Counted from the first letter of the stretch, positions 1 to 9,515 are shown. The stretch: 64,000 bases of DNA from Variovorax paradoxus (GCA_016806145.1 CP063166.1:4340001-4404000); one strand, 5' to 3'. A program made the numbers and translations. Notes: generated by a model from the letters alone, not told the origin.

Positions 1-163
1 TGACGAGCCGGCGCTCGACGTCGTTGCGCGCCGCGAACGGCAGCAGCATGCCGCTGCCGAGGTCGAAGCCGTCGGTGACGGCGAAGCCGACCAGCAGCAC
101 GCCGATCAGCGCCCACCAGATGAAGCGCAGGGTGTCGTAGTCGAGGAGTGTGTGGAGGATCAT
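1..163 (-). CDS. cydB: Cytochrome bd ubiquinol oxidase subunit II, N-terminal part (runs off the left edge)
   Basis: This is the second subunit of the membrane-bound cytochrome bd quinol oxidase, which reduces O2 to water with electrons from ubiquinol. Only the first 54 codons are in the window. The reading begins [20 protein letters not shown] and continues into a [20 protein letters not shown] segment, the usual first transmembrane helix and GxxDGFDLG motif of CydB. The ATG overlaps the cydA stop codon (ATGA), so the two are translationally coupled and co-transcribed. The identification rests on this motif and on the cydA neighbour; the C-terminal part is not visible. Confidence 0.9.
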   Translation of the reverse strand, partial: MILHTLLDYDTLRFIWWALIGVLLVGFAVTDGFDLGSGMLLPFAARNDVERRLV

Positions 164-1761
164 GCGGCGCTCCCGGTGGTCGAAACGGCGTGGGCGGGCG
201 GGACGTGCGAACGCGCATCGCCCTCGTCGGGCGAGTGCTCGGCGACCGGCCCCTTGCGGATCGCCTTGACCATCAGCTTGAGCTCGATGACCAGCAGCAC
301 GGTGTAGATGGCGACGAAGCCCGCGAGCGTGAACAGCACCGACTTGATGCCGATGTTCGAGACCGCCACCGCGGTCGGCAGCACGCCCTCGATCACCCAG
401 GGCTGGCGGCCGAACTCGGCCACCAGCCAGCCGGCCTCGGCGGCGATCCATGGCAGCGGAATCGCGAGCACCGCGGCCTTGAGCAGCCAGCGATGGCGGT
501 CCAGCGTGCGGCGCGCCGACAGCACGAAGAAGGTGCCGGTCAGAAGGATCAGCAGCATGCCGATGCCCACCATGATGCGGAACAGCCAGAACAGCGGCGC
601 CACCTGCGGCACCGTGTCCCAGGCCGCCTTGGCGATCTGCTCGTCGGTGGCCTGGCGCGGGTCGTCCACGTAGCGCTTGAGCAGCAGCGCATAGCCCATG
701 TCGACGCCGTTGTTCTCGAAGGCGTCGCGCACGCCCTGCGTGACCGGCTTGCCGCCGGCCTCGCGGATCTTCTGCAGCGCGTCGTAGGCCTTGATGCCCT
801 CGCGGATGCGCGCCTCGGCGCGCTTCACGAGTTCGTCGATGCCCGGGATCACGGTGCTGAGCGAGCGCGTGCCGATCAACCCCATCACGCCCGGGATGTG
901 GATCGCGTAGTGGGTCTCGCGCGCGGCCTGGTCGGGAAAGCCGAAGGCGGTGAAGGCCGCGGGCGCGGGCTGGGTCTCCCACATGGCCTCGATGGCCGCG
1001 AGCTTCATCTTCTGGTGCTCGGTCGAGAGGTAGCCGCTCTCGTCGCCCAGCACCACCACCGACAGCGAGGCCGCGAGGCCGAAGGAGGCGGCCACCGTCA
1101 TCGAGCGCTTGGCGAGCTCGATGTGGCGGCCCTTGAGCAGGTACCAGGCCGAGATGCCCAGCACGAACACCGCCGCGCAGACATAGCCGGCCGACACTGT
1201 GTGCACGAACTTGGCCTGCGCCACGGGGTTGGTCAGCACGGCGGCGAAATCGGTGACCTCCATGCGCATGGTCTGCGGATTGAAGGCCGCGCCCACCGGG
1301 TTCTGCATCCAGCCGTTAGCGATCAGGATCCACAGCGCCGAGAAGTTGGAGCCGATGGCCACGGCCCAGGTGGTGGCGAGGTGGCCGACCTTGGAGAGCC
1401 GGTCCCAGCCGAAGAAGAACAGGCCGACGAAGGTCGCCTCCATGAAGAAAGCCATCAGGCCCTCGATGGCCAGCGGCGCGCCGAAGATGTCGCCGACGTA
1501 GTGGCTGTAGTAGCTCCAGTTCATGCCGAACTGGAACTCCATCACCACGCCGGTGGCGACGCCCATCGCGAAATTGATGCCGAACAGCACGCCCCAGAAT
1601 TTCGTCATGTCGCGCCAGATCACGCGGCCCGTCATGACGTAGACGGTCTCCATGATCGCGATGACGACCGAGAGGCCCAGCGTCAACGGGACGAAGAGGA
1701 AGTGGTAGAGCGCCGTGACGGCGAATTGAAGTCGCGACAAGGCGACGATGTCGAGATCCAT
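160..1761 (-). CDS. cydA: Cytochrome bd ubiquinol oxidase subunit I
   Basis: This 533-residue integral membrane protein carries the quinol-oxidising site and the haems of the bd oxidase in the cytoplasmic membrane. The N-terminus reads [20 protein letters not shown]; His20 corresponds to the conserved haem b595 ligand (His19 in E. coli). The [12 protein letters not shown] segment and the Met-containing [11 protein letters not shown] helix are typical of the family. The length is close to the usual 520-530 residues. It lies downstream of cydDC in the same orientation and overlaps cydB by four bases, giving the order cydD-C-A-B. The 64-bp gap to cydC carries a short CTTTGTGTTC/CTGTGTTCTTC direct motif rather than a promoter I can recognise. 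Confidence 0.97.
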   Translation of the reverse strand: MDLDIVALSRLQFAVTALYHFLFVPLTLGLSVVIAIMETVYVMTGRVIWRDMTKFWGVLFGINFAMGVATGVVMEFQFGMNWSYYSHYVGDIFGAPLAIEGLMAFFMEATFVGLFFFGWDRLSKVGHLATTWAVAIGSNFSALWILIANGWMQNPVGAAFNPQTMRMEVTDFAAVLTNPVAQAKFVHTVSAGYVCAAVFVLGISAWYLLKGRHIELAKRSMTVAASFGLAASLSVVVLGDESGYLSTEHQKMKLAAIEAMWETQPAPAAFTAFGFPDQAARETHYAIHIPGVMGLIGTRSLSTVIPGIDELVKRAEARIREGIKAYDALQKIREAGGKPVTQGVRDAFENNGVDMGYALLLKRYVDDPRQATDEQIAKAAWDTVPQVAPLFWLFRIMVGIGMLLILLTGTFFVLSARRTLDRHRWLLKAAVLAIPLPWIAAEAGWLVAEFGRQPWVIEGVLPTAVAVSNIGIKSVLFTLAGFVAIYTVLLVIELKLMVKAIRKGPVAEHSPDEGDARSHVPPAHAVSTTGSAA

Positions 1762-1825
1762 GATGGCTTCCTTTGTGTTCCCTGTGTTCTTCGTGGTGGG
1801 GTGGTTGGCGTTGCTTCGGTGTCGT

Positions 1826-3532
1826 TCAATCGGCGCGCAGTTGCCGCAGCGCGTGCTCGAAGGCCTCGCTGCCGCGCCGCAGGTCGGCGGCTATGCGGCC
1901 GTCCTCGATGCGCAGCAGCCGGTCGGCGAGCGCGGCCTCGCGGCGCAGATGGGTGGCGATCACGAGCGTGCGGCCCTCGGCGTGGCGCGCGAGGCGCTGC
2001 AGCACGTCGTGCGCGACCCCGGCGTCGAGCGCCTCGGTGGGCTCGTCGAGCAGCCACAGCGGTACCGGGCGCAGGAAGAGGCGCGCGAGCGCGAGGCGGC
2101 GCGACTGGCCGCCCGAGAGGCCGAGGCCGCCTTCGCCGAGGCGCGTGGACAGACCGGCCGACAGATCGCGCACGTCGTCGGCCAGGCCCGCGGCCTGCAG
2201 CACGGCCCACAGTTGTTCGTCGTTCGCGGCGGGATCGGCCAGCCGCAGGTTGTCGCGCAGCGTGTCCTCGAACAGTTCGGTGCGCTGAGTCAGCAGGCAG
2301 CACGGCTGCGCGGCCACCTCGCCGCGGCGCGGCGCGAGCTCGCCCGCGATCACCGAGAGCAGCGTCGACTTGCCGCTGCCGCTGGGGCCGACGATGGCGA
2401 CGCGCTCGCCTTCGGCGATGGTCAACGACAGGTCTTCGAGCGCGGGCACGGCGCTGGCGCGATGGAAGGCCTCGATGGCCACGAGGCGCAGCGCGAGCGA
2501 TGCGTCCTCCGGAAGCCGGGACACTGTGAGCGCATCGTCCTGCGCCATGCGCGGCGCCAGGCGACGCACCGCGAGCCAGGTGCGGCCCGCATCGAGCGCG
2601 CCACGACGCAGCGCGGCGAAAGGTTCGAGCGCGGTGAGCGCCACGAGCAGCGCGAGCGCCGCGGCGGGTGCGCCGATCGCGCCCTCGCCCACCAGCGCCG
2701 CCACCGCGAGCAGCACGGCCACCAGCGTGAGCGTGCCCGCGCCGCCATAGGCCAGGCCGGCCGTGCTCTCGAGACGGTTGAGCGCGAGGTCGGCGCGCGC
2801 CAGCCGGCGGTCGGCCGCGGCCAGCGCCTCGCGCTGCGCATCGAGGCGGCCGGCCATCGCGAGCTCGGTCTGGCCGGCCACCAGGTCGGCCGCGCGCTCG
2901 CGCAGCGTCTCGATGGCGCGCGCGCGCCGCAGGGCGGGACGCCGCGCGCGGCGCGACACCGCGAAGGCCAGGCCCCAGCCCACGGCCACGAGCCAGGCCG
3001 CGAGCGCCGCGCCCATCGCGGCCTGCATCGTGCCGAGCACCACGCCGGCCAGCAATGCGGCGCCGAGTGCGGCGGCGGCGGGCACCAGCAGGCGCAGGTA
3101 GAGCGATTCGAGCGCATCGATGTCGCTCGTGAGCCGGAACAGCAGGCGCGCCGGACGCAGCGCCAGCGCGCGCGCCGCCTCGGCCCGCGCCCAGCCGCGG
3201 AACAGCCGCACGCGCAGCGCGGCCAGCGCGCCGAAGGTGGCGTCGTGCGTGACCAGCCGCTCGCCGTAGCGCGAGGCGGTGCGGCCCAGCGCCAGCAGCC
3301 GGATGCCGGCCGAGGGCGCGAACACGTCGAAGGTGAAGGCCGTGGCCGCATGCAGGCCCGCGAGCGCGGTGGCGGTGATGAACCAGCCCGAGAGCCCGAG
3401 CAACGCCATGCCCGTGAGCACGGTCACCGCGGCCAGCAGCGCGCCCCAGCGCAAGGCGCGCGACTGGGCCGCGAAGAAGGGGCGCAGCACCAGGCGCAGC
3501 TCGCCGGCGTGACGGTGCGTGTTCGGCTTCAT
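1826..3532 (-). CDS. cydC: Heterodimeric ABC exporter CydDC, CydC subunit
   Basis: This 568-residue fused membrane plus ATPase half-transporter works with CydD to export glutathione and cysteine (or to move haem, by more recent models) to the periplasm, and is needed to assemble cytochrome bd. The N-terminal half has six hydrophobic helices (for example VTVLTGMALLGLSGWFIT). The C-terminal half has a Walker A motif (GPSGSGKST), an ABC signature (LSGGQSRRLALARL) and a Walker B motif (LWLLDEPTEALD). The ATG chosen at 3532 overlaps the cydD stop (ATGA), which supports this start over the longer open frame upstream. Distinguishing CydC from CydD rests on gene order and on the LSGWFITATALAG segment typical of CydC. 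Confidence 0.93.
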   Translation of the reverse strand: MKPNTHRHAGELRLVLRPFFAAQSRALRWGALLAAVTVLTGMALLGLSGWFITATALAGLHAATAFTFDVFAPSAGIRLLALGRTASRYGERLVTHDATFGALAALRVRLFRGWARAEAARALALRPARLLFRLTSDIDALESLYLRLLVPAAAALGAALLAGVVLGTMQAAMGAALAAWLVAVGWGLAFAVSRRARRPALRRARAIETLRERAADLVAGQTELAMAGRLDAQREALAAADRRLARADLALNRLESTAGLAYGGAGTLTLVAVLLAVAALVGEGAIGAPAAALALLVALTALEPFAALRRGALDAGRTWLAVRRLAPRMAQDDALTVSRLPEDASLALRLVAIEAFHRASAVPALEDLSLTIAEGERVAIVGPSGSGKSTLLSVIAGELAPRRGEVAAQPCCLLTQRTELFEDTLRDNLRLADPAANDEQLWAVLQAAGLADDVRDLSAGLSTRLGEGGLGLSGGQSRRLALARLFLRPVPLWLLDEPTEALDAGVAHDVLQRLARHAEGRTLVIATHLRREAALADRLLRIEDGRIAADLRRGSEAFEHALRQLRAD

Positions 3533-5223
3533 GCGGCCTTCTCCGCGGCATCGGCGCCGAGCTGCACGACGCGGTCCAGGCGCGCGGCCAGCGCGGGGTC
3601 GTGCGTCGCGACGATCATGGTGCGGCCGCGCGCGAGCGCGAGCAGCGCATCGGCCACGCGCCGCGCGGTCTCGGTGTCGAGGTGGGCGGTGGGCTCGTCG
3701 ACCAACAGCAGATCGGCCTGCGGATGGACCGCGATGCGCGCCAGCGCGAGGCGCACGGCCTCGCCGCCCGACAGGCCCAGGCCGCCCTCGCCCAGCGCCG
3801 CGCCCGGATGCGCCTGCGCGACAGGCTCGAGCTGTGCGAAGCGCATCGCGGCCTCGACGCTGCCCGCGTCGAGCGCGCGGCCCAGCGCGACATTGGCGGC
3901 GACAGGGCCCGCGAACACGTGCGGCTTCTGGCCCATCCAGCCGATGCGCGCGCGCAGCGCGGCGGCCGTGCGGTCGTTCATCGGCACGCCGCCGATCAGG
4001 ATCTCGCCCTGCTGCGCCGGCACCAGGCCCGCGAGCAGCGACAGCAGCGCGGTCTTGCCGGCACCGCTGGCGCCGGCCAGCGCGATGTGCTCGCCCGCGG
4101 CGATGCGCAGCTCGCAGCCTTCGAACACGCGGCGCGATTCGCCGGGCCATGCGAAATGCAGGTCGTGCACGACCACCGAGGGCGCGGCGTTCGAAGGCTG
4201 CATCGAGACCACGTGCACGTCCGGCGCGTGGGCGCCCGGCAGCGGCAGCGCCTCGCGCCGCAGGCCCTCGAGCGCTTCGAGCGCGGCCTCGCCCGCCGCG
4301 CGGTCGTGCCACACGGCCGAGAGTTCGCGCAGCGGTTCGAAGAAGGCCGGCGCGAGCAGCAGCACGAACAGGCCCTGGCCCAGGCTCAGCGGCCCGTTCC
4401 AGGTGCCGAAGCCCAGCGTGCCCAGCAGGTGGAAGCCGATGTAGACCGCCACCATCGCCACGCCCAGCGCCGAGAACAGCTCGAGCACGGCCGAGGACAG
4501 GAAGGCGATGCGCAGCACGGCCATGGTGCGTTCGCGCAGCGACTGCGCCGAGTCGGCGAGCCGCGCCGCCGTGGCATCGACCGCGCCGAGCGCGCGCAGG
4601 GTCGCGAGGCCGCGCAGGCGATCGAGCAGGAAGGCGTTCATGCCGCCCATCTGCACCATCTGCGCCTCGCTGGCCGCCTTGGCGCGCCAGCCGACGATGG
4701 CCATGAACAGCGGGATCAGCGGCGCCGCGAACAGCAGCACCAGCGCCGCCACCCAGGTCTGGCTCGCGACCGCGGCGAGGATCGCGAGCGGCACCACGGT
4801 GGCGCGCCAGCGCGCGGGCTGGTAGCGCACCAGGTAGGGCACCAGCGCCTCGGCCTGCTCGGCCAGCGCGCTCGCGGCCTGGCCCGAGGGCACGCGGCCG
4901 CGATCGAGCGGCGAGGCACCGGCCAGTGCTTCCGCGGCCTGGGCGCGCAAGTCCGAGAGCCGAGTGCGTGCCCGAGCGAAGGTGCGCCGCGCGCCCCAGG
5001 CTTCGCAGGCGGCACGCAGCCAGCCGAACAAGAGGATGCCGAGCGCGGGCCACAGCACCGCGGCCAGCCCGCCGCCATCGATCCCGTCGGCCAGCGCCTG
5101 CACCGCCCAGGCCAGCAGCGCCGCCTGCGGCAGCCACAACAGCGCGGCCGCGCCCTGCACCACGCCACCGATCTCCGGCCGGGCCAGGGCACGCAGGGGT
5201 CGACGGTGGGCGGAAGGGTTCAT
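3529..5223 (-). CDS. cydD: Heterodimeric ABC exporter CydDC, CydD subunit
   Basis: This is the partner of CydC and the first gene of the cydDCAB operon. From the ATG at 5223 it is 564 residues. An N-terminal membrane domain is followed by an ATPase domain with Walker A (GASGAGKTALL), signature (LSGGEAVRLALARI) and Walker B (LLLVDEPTAHLD). An in-frame ATG 15 codons upstream (5268) is open, but those codons run through a near-perfect palindrome at 5241-5264 that looks like an operator, and they encode an atypical polar leader (MEISVNTENSRNQ). I therefore prefer the downstream start. There is no other gene upstream in this orientation until the acyltransferase, so the operon promoter should lie at about 5230-5300. 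Confidence 0.92.
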   Translation of the reverse strand: MNPSAHRRPLRALARPEIGGVVQGAAALLWLPQAALLAWAVQALADGIDGGGLAAVLWPALGILLFGWLRAACEAWGARRTFARARTRLSDLRAQAAEALAGASPLDRGRVPSGQAASALAEQAEALVPYLVRYQPARWRATVVPLAILAAVASQTWVAALVLLFAAPLIPLFMAIVGWRAKAASEAQMVQMGGMNAFLLDRLRGLATLRALGAVDATAARLADSAQSLRERTMAVLRIAFLSSAVLELFSALGVAMVAVYIGFHLLGTLGFGTWNGPLSLGQGLFVLLLAPAFFEPLRELSAVWHDRAAGEAALEALEGLRREALPLPGAHAPDVHVVSMQPSNAAPSVVVHDLHFAWPGESRRVFEGCELRIAAGEHIALAGASGAGKTALLSLLAGLVPAQQGEILIGGVPMNDRTAAALRARIGWMGQKPHVFAGPVAANVALGRALDAGSVEAAMRFAQLEPVAQAHPGAALGEGGLGLSGGEAVRLALARIAVHPQADLLLVDEPTAHLDTETARRVADALLALARGRTMIVATHDPALAARLDRVVQLGADAAEKAA

Positions 5224-5240
5224 CTGTTTTTGATTTCGTG

Positions 5241-5264
5241 AATTTTCAGTATTTACTGAAATTT
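5241..5264. promoter_or_regulatory. Palindromic candidate operator upstream of cydD
   Basis: The arms TTTCAGTA and TACTGAAA (5244-5251 and 5254-5261) form a perfect 8-bp inverted repeat with a 2-bp spacer, extended by AA/TT at the outer edges after one mismatch. It lies about 18-40 bp before the preferred cydD start, in an AT-rich stretch that stands out from the GC-rich surroundings. The symmetry and position suggest the binding site of a dimeric regulator that controls the oxidase operon. It does not match the FNR/ANR consensus (TTGATnnnnATCAA). Confidence 0.55.
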
Positions 5265-5308
5265 CCACAATGATACCGAAAACCTGACCGGACAGCGAGC
5301 ACGGCGAA

Positions 5309-5332
5309 GCCTGCCCGCTTCGCCGGGCAGGC
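5309..5332 (-). terminator. Hairpin downstream of the acyltransferase gene
   Basis: The arms GCCTGCCCG and CGGGCAGGC form a strong 9-bp stem with a 6-base loop, 47 bases past the stop codon of the acyltransferase gene and before the cydD control region. No T-run follows on the minus strand, so it is a terminator-like hairpin rather than a canonical intrinsic terminator. Confidence 0.35.
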
Positions 5333-5378
5333 GCAAGTCAACGAAGGAACGCGTCCGGCCAGAGCGGCCGGCGGGATG

Positions 5379-6563
5379 TCAGTGCGAGACGACGATGCCG
5401 CTGATCAGCAGCCCCGCGAACAGCGCGGCGACGGCGCGCCACGAGGCCGGCCGGGCCTCGACCCAGCGGTACAGGAGCGCGGCCGCGGCGATCGACAGGC
5501 CGAAGGTCGCGAGCATGCAGAGCCCGTCGATCCAGGGCGCGTGCGGCCCGAGCCGCACCACGGCGGCATTCACCGCGAGCAGCACCGGGAAGTGGATCAG
5601 GAACAGCGAATAGGACATGCGCCCCAGCCGCTGCAGCGCGACCGCCGCCAGCGGCCAGCGCGGCGGCGACAGCCACTGCCGGCGCTGCGCCACCGCGATC
5701 AGCAGCGCCGTGACCAACGCGGTCGCGATGCGGCTACGCCATTCGAGCGCCAGCGCGCCCGTGCCCACCAGCAGCAGCAAGGCGACCGCGCTCTGCCAGG
5801 TGCTCGCGCGCGTGGCGCGGCCGATCCAGAACACCAGCATGCCGAGGCCGTAGGCACCGAAGAAATAGAAGGCGGTGTCGTCGAGCTCGGACTCGCGGTT
5901 GAACAACGCCAGCGATGCGACGGCCACGCCGAGCACCAGCGCGACCGCGAGCCAGCGCCGGTGCCTGGCCTCGCCGGGCCGCGCCGCCTGGTCGGCCGGG
6001 GGCGCGAGCAGCGCCGGCAGGCCGATCAAGGTGAGCGCCAGCGCGAACAGCTGGAAGTCGATCGCCACGTACCAGACGCCGGTGGACAGCGCCTCGTAGC
6101 CCAGCAGGTCCTGCAGCAGCAGCCCGTGCGCGAGTAACTGGCCGATGCTCGGCGAGGCCGGCACGAGGTCGGCGTCGAGCCAGGGCCGCACCGCGGCCGC
6201 CACCAGCACGCAGACGGTGAGCGCGGCGAGGTAGGGCATCACCAGCCGGCCGTAGCGCTGGAAGATGCGCACGAACGGGCGGTCGATGCGCAGCAGCCCG
6301 TCGGGCGCGAGGCTGGCCGCGGCGAGGAAGCCGGCGATCACGAGGAAGATCTGCACCGCGAGCCGGCCGTCGTTGGCCAGCCAGCCGAGGAAGTCGGGCG
6401 CAAGCGGGAATGCGCCCGCGGGCATCGGCCCGTAGCGCGAGAGGTGATGCCCGACGATCACCGCGCACGCGAGCCCCTTGGCCGCGTCGAGCAGCGGCAT
6501 GCGCTCCCGCCGCGCGGCGGGAGCAGCTGCGGCTGTCGCCGCGGGTGCCGGCAGGTCGTGCAC
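5379..6563 (-). CDS. Acyltransferase family 3 membrane protein (OafA/YrhL-like)
   Basis: This 394-residue protein of the acyltransferase-3 family has about ten hydrophobic helices. Such proteins move acyl groups, commonly acetyl, across the cytoplasmic membrane onto surface glycans. The family hallmarks are the early LDAAKGLACAVIVGHHLSRYG segment with conserved histidines (around residues 25-45), the GRLAVQIFLVIAGFLAA motif and the RxxRLxxPY-like RYGRLVMPYLAA. The N-terminal 20 residues are alanine/proline-rich and the true start could be internal. The gene follows the nitronate monooxygenase gene by only 15 bp in the same direction, so the two may share a transcript, although no functional link is obvious. 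The glycan substrate cannot be told from the sequence. Confidence 0.85.
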   Translation of the reverse strand: MHDLPAPAATAAAAPAARRERMPLLDAAKGLACAVIVGHHLSRYGPMPAGAFPLAPDFLGWLANDGRLAVQIFLVIAGFLAAASLAPDGLLRIDRPFVRIFQRYGRLVMPYLAALTVCVLVAAAVRPWLDADLVPASPSIGQLLAHGLLLQDLLGYEALSTGVWYVAIDFQLFALALTLIGLPALLAPPADQAARPGEARHRRWLAVALVLGVAVASLALFNRESELDDTAFYFFGAYGLGMLVFWIGRATRASTWQSAVALLLLVGTGALALEWRSRIATALVTALLIAVAQRRQWLSPPRWPLAAVALQRLGRMSYSLFLIHFPVLLAVNAAVVRLGPHAPWIDGLCMLATFGLSIAAAALLYRWVEARPASWRAVAALFAGLLISGIVVSH

Positions 6564-6578
6564 GCTAGGAACGTGTTC

Positions 6579-7541
6579 TCAAAGCGCGAGCCGCTGGCGA
6601 GCCTCCTGGTATTCGCGCTTGAGCTTCTCGATGAAGACGCCGGCGCTCGACACCTCGCTGATCGCGCCGATGCCCTGGCCCGAGCCCCAGATGTCCTTCC
6701 AGGCCTTGGCCTTGCTGCCCTCGCCGCCCGAGAAGCTCATGGTCTTCACGTCGCCCTCGGGCAGGTTCGCCGGGTCCATGCCGGCGTTGACGATGCTGGG
6801 CGCGAGGTAGTTGCCGTGCACGCCGGTGAACAGGCTCGAGTAGACGATGTCGTCCGAAGTGCCCTCGACGATGGCCTGCTTGTAGGCGTCGCTCGCGCGC
6901 GCTTCCTCGGTGGCGATGAAGGCGGTGCCGATGTAGGCGAAGTCGGCGCCCATGGCCTGCGCCGCGAGCACCGCGCCGCCGGTGGCGATCGAGCCCGACA
7001 GCGCGACGGGTCCATCGAACCACTGGCGGATTTCCTGGATCAGCGCGAACGGGCTCTTGATGCCCGCGTGGCCGCCGGCACCGGCCGCCACCGCGACGAT
7101 GCCGTCGGCGCCCTTCTCGATCGCCTTCTGCGCGAACTTGTTGTTGATCACGTCATGCAAGGTCACGCCGCCGTAGCTGTGGACCGCGTCGTTGACGTCG
7201 GTGCGCGCGCCCAGCGAGGTGATGACGATCGGCACCTTGTACTTCACGACCATCTCCATGTCGTGCTCGAGGCGGTCGTTGCTCTTGTGCACGATCTGGT
7301 TGATGGCGAAGGGCGCGGCGGGTTTGTCCGGGTTGGCCTTGTTGTGGGCCGCGAGCTCCTCGGTGATCTCGATCAGCCACTCCTCGAGCTGCGCCGCGGG
7401 CCGCGCGTTGAGCGCCGGCATCGAGCCGACCACGCCGGCCTTGCATTGCGCGATCACGAGCTTGGGGTTGCTGATGATGAACAGCGGCGAGCCGATGATC
7501 GGCAGCGGCAGGTTCGCGAGCACGGGGGGCAGTTTCGACAT
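6579..7541 (-). CDS. Nitronate monooxygenase family FMN oxidoreductase
   Basis: This 320-residue FMN-binding TIM-barrel protein belongs to the 2-nitropropane dioxygenase/nitronate monooxygenase superfamily (also annotated as NAD(P)H-dependent flavin oxidoreductase). It starts with PIIGSPLFIISNPKLVIAQ, the usual first strand. The central GAGGHAG motif (near residue 152) and SGSIATGGAVLAAQAMGADF followed by GTAF are the phosphate-binding and flavin motifs. Members of this sequence type next to acyl-CoA dehydrogenases are often annotated in lipid or aromatic catabolism, and some are enoyl reductase-like. The actual substrate is not determinable here. An acyl-CoA dehydrogenase gene lies 156 bp upstream in the same orientation, separated by a palindromic repeat. 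Confidence 0.85.
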   Translation of the reverse strand: MSKLPPVLANLPLPIIGSPLFIISNPKLVIAQCKAGVVGSMPALNARPAAQLEEWLIEITEELAAHNKANPDKPAAPFAINQIVHKSNDRLEHDMEMVVKYKVPIVITSLGARTDVNDAVHSYGGVTLHDVINNKFAQKAIEKGADGIVAVAAGAGGHAGIKSPFALIQEIRQWFDGPVALSGSIATGGAVLAAQAMGADFAYIGTAFIATEEARASDAYKQAIVEGTSDDIVYSSLFTGVHGNYLAPSIVNAGMDPANLPEGDVKTMSFSGGEGSKAKAWKDIWGSGQGIGAISEVSSAGVFIEKLKREYQEARQRLAL

Positions 7542-7560
7542 GGTCGTTGTCTCAGGGGTT

Positions 7561-7690
7561 GTTGAATTCGGGAGCGGACAGCCGGACGCGGAGGACGCGA
7601 AGATTCCGCGAAGTGCGCAAAAGCAAAACCAAATTTTGATTTCTCTTTCGCGTCCTTTGCGTAACCTTTGCGACCTTCGCGTACGGAAGT
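7561..7690. repeat. Imperfect palindromic intergenic repeat, about 130 bp
   Basis: The stretch between the acyl-CoA dehydrogenase and the nitronate monooxygenase folds on itself. GGACGCGGAGGACGCGAAG on the left faces CGCGAAGGTCGCAAAGG (reverse complement) on the right around an AT-rich centre near 7632. Each arm is built of roughly 10-base units of the type ACGCGAAGG/CGCAAAGG. A second, better-conserved member is at 12699-12832, and a half-element-like CTTTGTGTTC stretch lies at about 1768-1790. Confidence 0.6.
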
Positions 7691-7697
7691 CCGGATG

Positions 7698-9488
7698 TCA
7701 GAAGGCCTCGAGCGCCAGCGCGTTCACGCTCTCGGCACCGTCGACGATGCTGTCGCGCAGGCCCGGCGCCTTCGCGAGGATGTGCTCGGCATAGAACCGC
7801 GCCGTGGTGATCTTGGCCTGCATGAAGTCGACGTCGACGTTGTGCGAGGCCTGGTCCTGCGCCACGATCAGCGAACGCGCGAGCTGCCAGCCGGCCACCA
7901 GGTTGCCCGCGAGCATCAGGTAGGGCACGCTGCCCGCGAACACCGCGTTGGGCGAGGCCTTGGTCTGGCCCGCGACGAAATCCACCACCTCGACGAAGGC
8001 CTCGCGCGCGGCCTTCAGGCGCTTGAGCACGGCCTTGGCGGCGGCGCTGTCGCTCTTCGCGAGCTCGGCCTCGGTCTTCTCGATCTGCGCGGCGATCGCC
8101 TTGGCGGTCTGGCCGCCGTCGCGCGCGGTCTTGCGGCCCACGAGGTCGTTGGCCTGGATCGCGGTCGTACCTTCGTAGATCGTGAGGATCTTCGCGTCGC
8201 GGTAGTACTGCGCCGCGCCGGTCTCCTCGATGAAGCCCATGCCGCCATGCACCTGCACGCCCAGCGAGGTCACCTCGAGGCTCATCTCGGTGCTGTAGCC
8301 CTTGACCAGCGGCACCATGAATTCGTAGAAGGCCTGGTTCTGCTTGCGCGCGTCGGCATCGGGATGGTGGTGCGCGGCGTCGTAGGCCGCGGCGGCCACG
8401 CTGGCCATGGCGCGGCAGCCTTCGGTGTAGGCACGCATGGTCATCAGCATGCGCTTCACGTCGGGATGATGGATGATCGCCGCGCTCGCATTGATCGAGC
8501 CGTCGACCGGGCGGCTCTGCACGCGCTCCCTGGCGTAGGCCACCGCATGCTGGTAGGCGCGCTCGGCGATCGCGATGCCCTGCATGCCCACCGCGTAGCG
8601 GGCCGAGTTCATCATGATGAACATGTACTCGAGGCCGCGGTTCTCTTGGCCCACCAGGTAGCCGACGGCGCCGCCATGGTCGCCGTACTGCAGCACCGCG
8701 GTCGGCGAGGCCTTGATGCCCATCTTGTGCTCGATGCTCACGCAGTGCACGTCGTTGCGCGCGCCCGGCGAACCGTCGGCGTTCAGCAGGAACTTCGGCA
8801 CCACGAACAGGCTGATGCCCTTCACGCCCTCGGGCGCGCCGCTCACGCGCGCCAGCACGAGGTGCACGATGTTCTCGGCCATGTCGTGCTCGCCGTAGGT
8901 GATGAAGATCTTGGTGCCGAAGACCTTGTAGCTGCCGTCGGGCTGCGGCTCGGCGCGGCTGCGCACCAGCGCGAGGTCGCTGCCGGCCTGCGGCTCGGTG
9001 AGGTTCATCGTGCCGGTCCACTGGCCGCTCACGAGCTTCTCGAGGTAGGTGGCCTTGAGCTCGTCGGAGCCCGCGGTCAGCAGCGCCTCGATGGCGCCGT
9101 CGCTGAGCAGCGGGCACAGCGCGAAGCTCATGTTGGCCGAATTGAGCATCTCGCCGCAGGCGGCGCCGATGGTCTTGGGCAGGCCCTGGCCGCCGAAGTC
9201 GGCCGGATGCTGCAGGCCCTGCCAGCCGCCCGACACGTACTGCGCGAAGGCGTCCTTGAAGCCGGCCGTGGTCGTGACCTCGCCGTCCTTGAACGACGAG
9301 GGATTGCGGTCGCCCGCCACGTTGAGCGGCGCGATCACGTCCTGGTTGAAGCGCGCGCATTCCTCGAGCACGGCCTGCGCGGTCTCGAGGCCGGCGTCCT
9401 CGAAGCCGGGCAGCCTGGCGATCTCGCCGATGTTGGCCAGGTGCTCGATGTCGAACAGCATGTCCTTGAGGGGGGCGGTGTAGCTCAT
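7698..9488 (-). CDS. Acyl-CoA dehydrogenase (long form with C-terminal extension)
   Basis: This 596-residue FAD enzyme oxidises acyl-CoA to trans-2-enoyl-CoA, passing electrons to ETF, whose genes lie directly downstream. Features in order are the N-terminal helical domain, the FAD-binding beta domain with GTMNLTEPQAGSDLALVRS and KVFGTKIFITYGEHD (around residues 155-210), and the C-terminal helical domain with the RYAVGMQGIAIAERAYQHAV segment. The typical QVHGGMGFIEETGAAQYYRD and IYEGTTAIQANDLVGRK motifs follow. The roughly 200-residue extra length over short-chain dehydrogenases matches the family with an added C-terminal domain (often called AcdA or FadE-like). Chain-length specificity is not evident. 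Confidence 0.92.
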   Translation of the reverse strand: MSYTAPLKDMLFDIEHLANIGEIARLPGFEDAGLETAQAVLEECARFNQDVIAPLNVAGDRNPSSFKDGEVTTTAGFKDAFAQYVSGGWQGLQHPADFGGQGLPKTIGAACGEMLNSANMSFALCPLLSDGAIEALLTAGSDELKATYLEKLVSGQWTGTMNLTEPQAGSDLALVRSRAEPQPDGSYKVFGTKIFITYGEHDMAENIVHLVLARVSGAPEGVKGISLFVVPKFLLNADGSPGARNDVHCVSIEHKMGIKASPTAVLQYGDHGGAVGYLVGQENRGLEYMFIMMNSARYAVGMQGIAIAERAYQHAVAYARERVQSRPVDGSINASAAIIHHPDVKRMLMTMRAYTEGCRAMASVAAAAYDAAHHHPDADARKQNQAFYEFMVPLVKGYSTEMSLEVTSLGVQVHGGMGFIEETGAAQYYRDAKILTIYEGTTAIQANDLVGRKTARDGGQTAKAIAAQIEKTEAELAKSDSAAAKAVLKRLKAAREAFVEVVDFVAGQTKASPNAVFAGSVPYLMLAGNLVAGWQLARSLIVAQDQASHNVDVDFMQAKITTARFYAEHILAKAPGLRDSIVDGAESVNALALEAF

Positions 9489-9515
9489 CTCATGTCTCCC
9501 GATACTGCGGATGTG

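Noticed and set aside
148..2529. A long plus-strand open frame opposite cydA and cydC (about 790 codons)
   Set aside because: It is a GC-driven shadow of the true minus-strand genes; its translation is His/Arg/Gln-rich without any motif, while the other strand encodes complete CydA and CydC.
5224..5268. Upstream start of cydD at 5268
   Set aside because: The added residues come from the palindromic candidate operator and are not a typical CydD N-terminus.
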